Below, in pieces: positions 57,068-64,000 of a stretch of DNA of 64,000 bases. The notes below the pieces were generated by a model. That model had not been told where the DNA came from and made no database searches. It saw only the letters and a list, made by a program, of their open reading frames with translations. Within the stretch, counting starts at the first letter, position 1; every line of letters starts with the position of its first letter. This DNA comes from Lysobacterales bacterium (GTDB lineage Bacteria > Pseudomonadota > Gammaproteobacteria > Xanthomonadales > Xanthomonadaceae), in the NCBI GenBank assembly GCA_017302135.1, contig JAFLDZ010000007.1:96120-160119 (forward strand), given 5' to 3'. Both the position numbers and the translations under genes were made by a program.

Positions 57068-58374
57068 ACATGCATAGCAACGGCTACCAATCCGGTTTCG
57101 GCAACGAATTCGCCAGCGAAGCGATTCCCGGCACGCTGCCGATCGGCCGCAACTCGCCGCAGCGGGTCGCGCACGGCCTGTACGCGGAGCAGATCAACGG
57201 CACCGCGTTCACCGCGCCGCGCCACCAGAACCATCGCACGTGGACGTATCGCATCCGTCCGGCGGCGATCCACGGCGGTTTCGTCGCGCACGCGCACCCC
57301 GGGTTCGTCGGCGACTTCGGCGACGGCCCGGTGCCGCCCGACCAGTTCCGCTGGAATCCGCTGCCGCTGCCGGGCACCGATGCCGCAGCGGCGCCGATCG
57401 ATTTCATCGACGGCATGTTCACCATGGCCGGCAACGGTTCGGCGGCCGCGATGTCCGGCGTCGCCATCCATCTGTACGCGGCGAATCGCGACATGCAGGG
57501 CCGGTTCTTCTACAACGCCGACGCCGAAATGCTGATCGTGCCCCAGCAGGGTCGCCTGAAGATCGATACCGAGCTTGGCGTGATCGGGATCGAGCCGCAG
57601 GAGATCGCGGTGATTCCGCGCGGCATCCGTTTCCGCGTGTCGCTGCCGGATGGTGTCGCGCGCGGCTACGTATGCGAGAACTTCGGCGCGTTCCTGCGCA
57701 TTCCGGATCTCGGCCCGATCGGCAGCAACGGTCTGGCCAATCCGCGCGACTTTCTTACTCCGAATGCGGCGTTCGAGGATGTGGAGGGCGATTTCGAACT
57801 GATCGCGAAATTCCAGGGCCATCTGTGGCGCGCGCCGATCGGCCATTCACCGCTCGACGTCGTCGGCTGGCACGGCAATCACGCGCCGTACAAATACGAT
57901 CTGCGCCGGTTCAACACCATCGGCTCGATCAGCTACGACCATCCCGATCCGAGCATTTTCCTGGTGCTCAGTTCGCCGACCGATTCGGCCGGCGTCGGCA
58001 ATCTGGATTTCGTGATCTTCCCGCCGCGCATCCTCGCGATGGAGAACACCTTCCGGCCGCCGTGGTTCCATCGCAACATCGCAAGCGAGTTCATGGGCCT
58101 GATCCACGGTGTCTACGATGCGAAGGCCGATGGCTTCGCGCCCGGTGGCTGCTCAATCCACAACTGCATGACCGGGCACGGTCCGGACGCGGCGACGTTC
58201 GAGAAAGCATCGAGCATCGATACTTCGAAGCCCGACTACATCCGCGAGACCATGGCTTTCATGTTCGAGACCCGCGCGACGATCCGTCCGACGCAGCAGG
58301 CGCTGGAGGCCGCGCATCGCCAGCGCGATTACCAGCAGTGCTGGGCGGGGCTGCGCAAGCACTTCGCGCCGTAA
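57064..58374 (+). CDS. hmgA: Homogentisate 1,2-dioxygenase
   Basis: 436-residue Fe(II) enzyme that opens the homogentisate ring to maleylacetoacetate. [10 protein letters not shown] near the start, [38 protein letters not shown] with the His and Glu iron ligands, and [22 protein letters not shown] are diagnostic; length is normal. Next step genes (maleylacetoacetate isomerase, fumarylacetoacetase) are not in the window. Expression is expected to follow hppD through the interrupted cassette. Confidence 0.96.
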   Translation: MNMHSNGYQSGFGNEFASEAIPGTLPIGRNSPQRVAHGLYAEQINGTAFTAPRHQNHRTWTYRIRPAAIHGGFVAHAHPGFVGDFGDGPVPPDQFRWNPLPLPGTDAAAAPIDFIDGMFTMAGNGSAAAMSGVAIHLYAANRDMQGRFFYNADAEMLIVPQQGRLKIDTELGVIGIEPQEIAVIPRGIRFRVSLPDGVARGYVCENFGAFLRIPDLGPIGSNGLANPRDFLTPNAAFEDVEGDFELIAKFQGHLWRAPIGHSPLDVVGWHGNHAPYKYDLRRFNTIGSISYDHPDPSIFLVLSSPTDSAGVGNLDFVIFPPRILAMENTFRPPWFHRNIASEFMGLIHGVYDAKADGFAPGGCSIHNCMTGHGPDAATFEKASSIDTSKPDYIRETMAFMFETRATIRPTQQALEAAHRQRDYQQCWAGLRKHFAP

Positions 58375-58482
58375 GCGAGCGACCGGCTGAACGCACGCTG
58401 CCGCGCGGTGGCGCGCGATCGTGGCCAACACCGCGCTGGGCTCTACCCTGTGGCCATCTCTTCACTCCGCTGGAGCCGCCGC

Positions 58483-59136
58483 ATGCGCAAGCCGATCGTG
58501 ACCTCATCCGTTCTGCTCGTTCTCGCTCTCGCCGGTTGCCGCGACCGTGCCGAACTACCGTCGCCCGCCTCCGAAGCTGCCGCACCCGTGGCACCGGTCG
58601 GAGAGACCGCGACGGCGACGCATCCACCGGCCGCGCCGCTGTCCGAGGGCGCGGGTCCGGGCGCCGGGATGTTGCCCGCGCCAGGCACGATCACGTTCAA
58701 GGGCTTCGGTGCGGCGGCGTTCGGCGCGACCGAGGAAGACGTGCGCAGATCCTGGGGCAAAGACATGATAGGCGCACCTCGCGAGGCGGGCGGCTGTTAT
58801 CTGCTGGTGCCCGCGCCGCGCGCCGAAGCCGAATCGCCGCTGCGTTTCGCTTTCATGTTGGAAGGCGACAAATTCGTCCGGATCGACGTGAGGATCGACG
58901 CGATCCCCGCGCCCGGCGGTGGCCGGGTCGGCATGCCCGCCGAAGACATCGAACGCCTGTACCCGGGCGTGCAGGCGATGCCGCACAAATACGTCGAGGG
59001 CGCGCGCACGCTGCGCGCGAAAGACCCGGCCGGCGGCGTCGGCGCTCTGGTGTTCGAGACCGATGCCAAGGATGTGGTCGCCGCGTGGCGCATCGGCGTG
59101 CCGCCGCAGGTGGATTACGTCGAAACCTGCGGTTGA
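58483..59136 (+). CDS. Putative lipoprotein of unknown function
   Basis: 217 residues with signal peptide MRKPIVTSSVLLVLALAGC ending in a lipobox LAGC. A Pro/Ala/Thr-rich linker (residues 20-65) precedes a compact domain of about 145 residues (TFKGFGAAAFGATEEDVRRS, GCYLLVPAPRAEAESPLRF, FVRIDVRIDAIPAPGGGRVG, GMPAEDIERLYPGV). The pattern GATEEDVRRSWG recalls small periplasmic domains of unknown function. It stands between hmgA and the ion transport cluster. Confidence 0.7.
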   Translation: MRKPIVTSSVLLVLALAGCRDRAELPSPASEAAAPVAPVGETATATHPPAAPLSEGAGPGAGMLPAPGTITFKGFGAAAFGATEEDVRRSWGKDMIGAPREAGGCYLLVPAPRAEAESPLRFAFMLEGDKFVRIDVRIDAIPAPGGGRVGMPAEDIERLYPGVQAMPHKYVEGARTLRAKDPAGGVGALVFETDAKDVVAAWRIGVPPQVDYVETCG

Positions 59137-59209
59137 GCCGTCGATGGAACCGCGCGTCCGCCCGGTCTGGCTATAGAATCGGGCGGACGACTTCGAGGGA
59201 GACGGCGCG

Positions 59210-60160
59210 ATGATCATGGCACTCGGCTGGTGCGTACTGGCGTTGGTGATGCTGGCACTGGGCGGCGATTCGGTGCTGAAAGGCGCCTCCGGGCTGTCGC
59301 GCCGCTTCGGCTGGTCGCCGTTCGTGACCGGGCTGCTGCTGGTCGCTTTCGGCACCTCGATCCCCGAGCTCGCGGTCAACGCGCGTGCGTTCTTTACCGG
59401 CAGCCAGAGTCTGGCGCTCGGCAACGCCATCGGCAGCAATATCGTCAACTTCGGTCTCACCCTGGGTCTGGCCGCGATGGTCGCGCCGCTGATGGTCCGC
59501 TGGCGCGCGTTGGCGCCGCTGCTGATCTGTCTGATCATCGCCACCATCGCATTGGCCGCGCTCGGCTACGACGGCGTGCTGACCCGCATCGAAGGTCTGA
59601 TCTTCGTCGCTGCGTTCGTGGCGGTGGTGACCATCGCGGTGATCCGCAGCCGTCGCGAAACGCCAGAACTGCAGGAAGAGATTTCCGGCTATCTCAAGAC
59701 CAGCGACGGGCTTGGACAGAATCTGATCCGTTTCGCCATCGGCGCCGTGCTGCTGTATTTCGGCGCGTCCTGGCTGGTGCAGCACGCGCCGATCGTCGGC
59801 ACCGCCTGGGGCATGACGCCGCTGCTCACCGGCCTGATCGTTGTCGCCATCGCCACCGCGCTGCCCGAAGCGGTCGCTGCGATGTCCGCAGCGCGCCGTG
59901 GCCAGGGCGACATGGTGGTCGGCCACGTCATCGGCTCCAGCCTGTTCAATCTGCTGATCGTGGTCGGCGGCATGGCCGCACTGCGCGATCTGCCGATCCC
60001 GGCGTCGTTCGTCGGCTTTGAATTGCCGGCGGCCCTCGCGGTCTCGCTGCTGCTGTACCCGATGCTGCGGCGCGATCTGCAGATCAGTCGCCCGGAAGGC
60101 TGGGTACTGTTCGTCAGCTTCATCGCTTGGGTCGTATTTGAACTCATGCTGTCGCGCTGA
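59210..60160 (+). CDS. Calcium/sodium antiporter, CaCA family (YrbG-like)
   Basis: 316 residues, ten transmembrane helices in two inverted halves. Alpha-1 repeat FGTSIPELAVNARAFF...LGNAIGSNIVNFG and alpha-2 repeat ATALPEAVAAMSAA...VGHVIGSSLFNL carry the acidic ion-binding residues. GGGAG lies 8 bases before the ATG; a TATAGA box (59172-59177) could be its -10 element. It is followed closely by two sodium/proton antiporters. Confidence 0.9.
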   Translation: MIMALGWCVLALVMLALGGDSVLKGASGLSRRFGWSPFVTGLLLVAFGTSIPELAVNARAFFTGSQSLALGNAIGSNIVNFGLTLGLAAMVAPLMVRWRALAPLLICLIIATIALAALGYDGVLTRIEGLIFVAAFVAVVTIAVIRSRRETPELQEEISGYLKTSDGLGQNLIRFAIGAVLLYFGASWLVQHAPIVGTAWGMTPLLTGLIVVAIATALPEAVAAMSAARRGQGDMVVGHVIGSSLFNLLIVVGGMAALRDLPIPASFVGFELPAALAVSLLLYPMLRRDLQISRPEGWVLFVSFIAWVVFELMLSR

Positions 60161-60167
60161 AACCACT

Positions 60168-61400
60168 ATGACCGATACCCCGGGCGGCATCGTCCGCAAC
60201 TTGCCCAGCCGTGCGGTGCACGGCTTACAGGAATTCTTCCGCTTGGAAGCGGCGGGCGGCATTCTGCTGATCGCCGCGGCCGTGCTGGCGATGGTCTGCG
60301 CCAATTCGCCGCTGGCGTCGCTGTACGACGGTTTCCGCGAGATGCCGGTGCAACTGCGCGTGGGCGAATTGAATCTCGCCAAACCGCTGCTGCTGTGGAT
60401 CAACGACGGCCTGATGGCGATCTTCTTTTTGCTGGTGGCGGTGGAGATCAAGCGCGAGGTGCTCAGCGGCCAGCTATCGAGCCGTGCGCAGCTCATCCAG
60501 CCACTGCTGTGCGCGGTGGCGGGCGTGGCCTTTCCAGCGCTGATCTACGCAGCGATCAATCGCGACGACCCGGTGGCGATGCAGGGTTGGGCGATTCCCG
60601 CCGCGACCGATATCGCCTTCGCGCTGGGCATCCTCTCGCTGCTCGGTTCGCGAGCGCCGGTGGCCATGAAGTTGCTGCTGTCGACCATTGCGGTCATCGA
60701 CGATCTTGCCGCGATCATCATCATCGCGCTGTTCTACACCAGCGATCTTTCCGCGGTCGCGCTGATCTCCGCCGGTATCGCGATCGCGATGATGGTCGTG
60801 CTCAACCGTCGCGGCGTGCGCAGTCTCACGCCCTACCTGCTGCTCGGCGCGGTGGTCTGGGTGTGCGTGCTGAAATCGGGCGTGCACGCGACGCTGGCCG
60901 GCGTGGTGACCGGCCTGCTGATTCCGCACGTCAACAAATCCGACGCCATCGACGACGAAGTCGAACATTCGCCGCTGGAGTCGCTGGAGCATGCGCTGCA
61001 TCCCTGGGTGGCTTACGGCATCCTGCCGGTGTTCGCCTTCGCCAATGCGGGGCTCGTGCTCAGCGGCGTCGCGCTCAGCGATGTGTTGTCGCCGGTGCCG
61101 CTGGGCATCGCGCTGGGGCTGGTGCTGGGCAAGCCGATCGGGATCGTGCTGGCGGCGGTGCTGGGCCACGTCACCGGATTGGCGCGCTTCGGCGAAGGCC
61201 TCGGTTTCAAGGCCATCGTCGGCCTGGGATTGCTGTGCGGCATCGGCTTCACCATGAGTCTCTTCATCGCTTCGTTGGCGTTCGAGCGCCAGCCGGCACT
61301 GGCGGACAGCAGCGTGCTCGGCGTGCTCGGCGCGTCGGTGATCGCGGCGACGGCCGGTTATCTGTGGCTGCGTTTGACTCTGCCGAAAGCTGCGGAGTAG
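60168..61400 (+). CDS. nhaA: Na+/H+ antiporter NhaA
   Basis: 410 residues, 12 transmembrane helices. The catalytic Asp pair sits in STIAVIDDLAAIII, and LLWINDGLMAIFFLLVAVEIKRE and WAIPAATDIAFALGIL are NhaA signatures, with GLLCGIGFTMSLFIASLAF near the end. It exports Na+ (or Li+) in exchange for protons at alkaline pH. It starts 7 bases after the CaCA gene. Confidence 0.95.
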   Translation: MTDTPGGIVRNLPSRAVHGLQEFFRLEAAGGILLIAAAVLAMVCANSPLASLYDGFREMPVQLRVGELNLAKPLLLWINDGLMAIFFLLVAVEIKREVLSGQLSSRAQLIQPLLCAVAGVAFPALIYAAINRDDPVAMQGWAIPAATDIAFALGILSLLGSRAPVAMKLLLSTIAVIDDLAAIIIIALFYTSDLSAVALISAGIAIAMMVVLNRRGVRSLTPYLLLGAVVWVCVLKSGVHATLAGVVTGLLIPHVNKSDAIDDEVEHSPLESLEHALHPWVAYGILPVFAFANAGLVLSGVALSDVLSPVPLGIALGLVLGKPIGIVLAAVLGHVTGLARFGEGLGFKAIVGLGLLCGIGFTMSLFIASLAFERQPALADSSVLGVLGASVIAATAGYLWLRLTLPKAAE

Positions 61401-61456
61401 GCCGTTTCCGACGCCGCAGGTACACTGCGACAGTCTCGTCGACAGGACCGCGCCGC

Positions 61457-62875
61457 ATGTTCACTTCCACTCACCGCCGCGTGCGCGCCGCATGCGCGGG
61501 CGCTCTGGCCATGGCGTTTCCCGCCTTGGCGCTGGCGTCCGATTCAAGCCTGGATCTGACCACGCACTGGGCCGGCTATGCGGCGATCGCCATCTTCGTC
61601 GGCTCGTATGTGTTGGTGGTGGCGGAGGAATTCACCCATCTGCGCAAATCGCAGCCGGTGATGATGGCCGCAGGCGTGATCTGGGGCGTGCTCGCGATCG
61701 CTTCGGCGCAACTCGGGCAGACGGAACTCGCGCATCTCGCGGTCCGCGACTACCTGCTCGAATTCGCGGAGCTGCTGCTGTTTCTGCTGGCGGCGATGAC
61801 CTACGTCAACGCGATGAGCGAGCGCGGATTGTTCGAAGCCCTGCGCATGCGCCTGCTGGATCGCGGTCTCGGCTATCGCGCGCTGTTCTGGGTGACCGGC
61901 GGACTGGCGTTCGTGCTGTCGCCGATCATCGACAATCTCACCACCGCGCTGGTGATGTGCGCCGTGGTGCTTGCGGTGGGCCGCGAAAACACGAAATTCG
62001 TCGCGCTCGCCTGTATCAATATCGTGGTCGCCGCCAACGCAGGCGGCGCCTTCAGCCCGTTCGGCGATATCACCACGCTGATGGTCTGGCAGCGCGGTCT
62101 GGTCGAGTTCTGGACCTTCTTCGCCCTGTTCCTGCCGTCGCTGGTCAACTGGCTGGTGCCGGCGGCGTGCATGCATTTCGCAGTGCCTCGCGGCGCACCG
62201 GCGCCTGCGGTCGGCAAAGCGCTGGTCAAGCGCGGCGCGTGGGTCATGGTCGCGCTGTTCGCGTTGACCATCGTGCTGGCGGTGAGCTTCCACAATTTTC
62301 TGCACCTGCCGCCGTTCATGGGCATGATGACCGGCCTCGCGCTGCTGAAATTTTATGGTTGGTGGTTGACGCGGACCGCGCGCAGCAGCGAAGCCGCCGA
62401 TTTCGACCGCCAGGGCGCACCGGGCGATGTCGATGCCTTCGACACCTATGAACAGGTCGCGCGCGCCGAGTGGGACACGCTGCTGTTCTTCTTCGGCGTG
62501 ATCATGTGCGTGGGCGCGCTGGGCTATTGCGGTTATCTCGCCTTGGGCTCGCAATATTTCTATGGCGATCTCGGGCCGACGAAAGCCAATATCCTGATCG
62601 GCTTGATGTCGGCGATTCTCGACAATATTCCGATGATGGTCGCGGTGCTGCAGATGAATCCCGACATGAGCACCGGCCAATGGCTGCTGGTCACGTTGAC
62701 CGCGGGCGTCGGCGGCAGCCTGCTGTCGATCGGCTCCGCTGCGGGCGTGGCGCTGATGGGCCAGGCGCGCGGCCAGTACACGTTCTTCAGTCATCTCAAA
62801 TGGACGTGGGCGATCGCATTGGGTTATGCCGCGGGCATCTGGGTCCATCTCCTGGTCAATGCCCGCTATTTCTGA
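61457..62875 (+). CDS. nhaD: Na+/H+ antiporter NhaD
   Basis: 472 residues, about 12 helices, with a cleavable-looking N-terminus (ALAMAFPALALASDSS). FVLSPIIDNLTTALVM, NIVVAANAGGAFSPFGDITT and SAILDNIPMMVAVLQMNP are conserved NhaD motifs. It complements nhaA and the CaCA exchanger. Three Na+/Ca2+ transport genes in a row suggest adaptation to salt or alkaline surroundings. Confidence 0.92.
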   Translation: MFTSTHRRVRAACAGALAMAFPALALASDSSLDLTTHWAGYAAIAIFVGSYVLVVAEEFTHLRKSQPVMMAAGVIWGVLAIASAQLGQTELAHLAVRDYLLEFAELLLFLLAAMTYVNAMSERGLFEALRMRLLDRGLGYRALFWVTGGLAFVLSPIIDNLTTALVMCAVVLAVGRENTKFVALACINIVVAANAGGAFSPFGDITTLMVWQRGLVEFWTFFALFLPSLVNWLVPAACMHFAVPRGAPAPAVGKALVKRGAWVMVALFALTIVLAVSFHNFLHLPPFMGMMTGLALLKFYGWWLTRTARSSEAADFDRQGAPGDVDAFDTYEQVARAEWDTLLFFFGVIMCVGALGYCGYLALGSQYFYGDLGPTKANILIGLMSAILDNIPMMVAVLQMNPDMSTGQWLLVTLTAGVGGSLLSIGSAAGVALMGQARGQYTFFSHLKWTWAIALGYAAGIWVHLLVNARYF

Positions 62876-62878
62876 CCG

Positions 62879-63742
62879 ATGAAAACCGCACTCGTGTTCG
62901 GCGCCAGCGGGCAGCTTGGCATGCCCTTGCTTGATCGCTTGCGCGACGACGGCTGGCGCGTGTATGCGGTGTCGCGCGGCGCGCATGCGGAGCAGCCGGG
63001 GTTGGTCTGGCTGCAGGGCGATCTCGCCCATGTCGATGGTCTGCCGCCGCAGGCGCATGCGATCTTCAGCTGCGGTCCGCTCGATCTGTTCGCGCAGTGG
63101 TATGCGCGCATGGACGTGGAATCGCCGCGCGTGGTCGCGTTCGGTTCGACCAGCATCGATGTGAAACGCGGTTCGGCCGATGCCGAGGAACGCGGGCTTG
63201 CGGCGCGCCTGCGCGAGGGCGAGCGCGTGTTGTTCGAGACCGCCGCTGCGCGCGGTACTGCGGTCACGGTGCTGCGGCCGACGTTGATCTACGGCGCGGG
63301 CCGCGACCGCAATCTCAACCGCATCGCGCAGGTCGCGCGCCGTTTCGGCCGGGTCGTACTGCCGCGCGACGCCAACGGCCTGCGCCAGCCAGTGCATGTG
63401 CACGATCTGGCCGATGCCGCGTTCCGCTGCATCGAGGCCGAGGCTTCGTTCGGCCGCAGCTATGCGTTGCCCGGCGGTGAAACGCTGGGCTATCGGGAGA
63501 TGGTGGCGCGGGTGCTGGCGGTGCTGTCGCCGCCGCCGAAGCTGCACGAGGTGACTTCGCCGGTGTTCAATGTCGTGCTGGCGGCTGCGCATGCGGCTGG
63601 TTTTGCGCTGGATTTCAACGAGGCGGCGGTGGTGCGGATGCGCAGCGATCTGGTGTTCGATCCGGCCGATGCGCAGCGCGATTTCGGCTATTCGCCGAGA
63701 GGTTTCAGGCCGAGTGCGGCGATGTTTCCGGTTTTGGAATAA
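62879..63742 (+). CDS. NAD-dependent epimerase/dehydratase-like (extended SDR) protein
   Basis: 287 residues. The N-terminal Rossmann motif is ALVFGASGQLGMPLLDRL (GxxGxxG). FGSTSIDVK and RPTLIYGAGRDRNLNRIAQ follow, but no clear YxxxK catalytic pair is seen, which is characteristic of atypical SDRs. An NAD(P)-binding oxidoreductase or regulatory role is likely. It starts 3 bases after nhaD and is probably in that transcript. Confidence 0.78.
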   Translation: MKTALVFGASGQLGMPLLDRLRDDGWRVYAVSRGAHAEQPGLVWLQGDLAHVDGLPPQAHAIFSCGPLDLFAQWYARMDVESPRVVAFGSTSIDVKRGSADAEERGLAARLREGERVLFETAAARGTAVTVLRPTLIYGAGRDRNLNRIAQVARRFGRVVLPRDANGLRQPVHVHDLADAAFRCIEAEASFGRSYALPGGETLGYREMVARVLAVLSPPPKLHEVTSPVFNVVLAAAHAAGFALDFNEAAVVRMRSDLVFDPADAQRDFGYSPRGFRPSAAMFPVLE

Positions 63743-64000
63743 TGGGTTTTCTTGGTTTTTATTGGCTTTGAATTCACCCATGTTTTTTCGTGATTACTGT
63801 TTTAATTTTCACGACGCTACGGATTCTAGTGCGCCATGATTTATAGGTAAGGCCTGGAGTCTTTTTCGCGCTGGTGCGCGAGTTACTTTCTTTGGCGCAA
63901 AGAAAGTAACCAAAGAAAACACTTCAAGTCCAATTCCAAACTGCAATCCGAGGTGAAGCCGGCATTTTTCGATGAGACATCCATGTCTCATCGAAAAACG
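63743..64000. other. AT-richer intergenic end with palindromic repeats
   Basis: No credible gene. It contains two perfect inverted repeats: GTTACTTTCTTTG-GCG-CAAAGAAAGTAAC (63882-63910) and TTTTTCGATGAGACAT-CC-ATGTCTCATCGAAAAA (63965-63998). The first is a widespread xanthomonad/pseudomonad intergenic motif. The second has T-runs in both directions and would act as a bidirectional terminator. Confidence 0.75.

Noticed and set aside
60395..62875. An 826-codon plus-strand frame as one protein
   Set aside because: The first 354 codons overlap nhaA in another frame; the true nhaD starts at ATG 61457.
63809..63991. 60-codon minus-strand open frame at the right edge
   Set aside because: It is built largely from the two palindromic repeats and has no ribosome-binding site.

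Overview
The window is high-GC gammaproteobacterial chromosome, most like the Xanthomonadaceae/Lysobacteraceae (a Lysobacter-like genus). The evidence is the gene set (XVIPCD-type effector, ExeM/NucH-type nuclease, E1-alpha/E1-beta/E2 dehydrogenase operon, nudC-ampE pair, rsgA beginning at TTG) and several families of intergenic hairpin repeats typical of the group. No rRNA, tRNA or CRISPR array was seen. The genus is inferred from the proteins only.

Layout. 1-4.8 kb: a hybrid sensor kinase (cut by the left edge), a REC-GGDEF-EAL protein whose two c-di-GMP domains are degenerate, and a DUF4126 membrane protein. 4.9-8.5 kb: DUF6776 protein, erpA, nudC, ampE. 8.5-17.8 kb: metF, an unusual cytochrome cd1 nitrite reductase (nirS) with an extra N-terminal cytochrome c domain, a divergent haemoglobin-type TonB receptor, DUF3228, a low-GC secreted protein, and ahcY behind an SAH riboswitch. 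18-20.5 kb: an S9 glutamyl-endopeptidase-like enzyme.

20.5-32.6 kb is an accessory region, with coding GC visibly lower in the NRPS. It holds a putative Xanthomonadales type IV secretion effector (CNF/CheD-like Cys-His site in front of an XVIPCD tail), a small disulfide-rich secreted protein, a lipoprotein + RTX/M91 metalloprotease + coiled-coil membrane protein cluster bracketed by ~270-bp direct repeats, a one-module NRPS with a cysteine-type code, a lysine-tailed astacin-like metalloprotease and a sulfotransferase. Together these suggest an inter-bacterial or host-directed armament locus.

32.6-64 kb is mostly housekeeping. It contains maeB-dctA (C4-dicarboxylate use), a QEGLA/MATCAP-like metalloprotease, rsgA, alaA, an SGNH hydrolase and methyltransferase, a polysaccharide deacetylase, a rhodanese, a 2-oxoacid dehydrogenase operon (E1-alpha, E1-beta, cupin, SH3, DUF1801, E2), a large secreted nuclease, kynA and a peptide transporter. 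It ends with a MarR/hppD/hmgA tyrosine-degradation unit interrupted by a broken DUF559 cassette with terminal inverted repeats, a sodium/calcium ion cluster (CaCA, nhaA, nhaD) and a Rossmann-fold oxidoreductase. The last 250 bases hold only palindromic repeats.

Main regulatory signals read directly: an FNR/DNR-type box spaced exactly for a class II promoter in front of nirS; an SAH riboswitch in front of ahcY; a motif shared by the metF and ahcY promoters; and a perfect 24-bp palindrome between the MarR gene and hppD.
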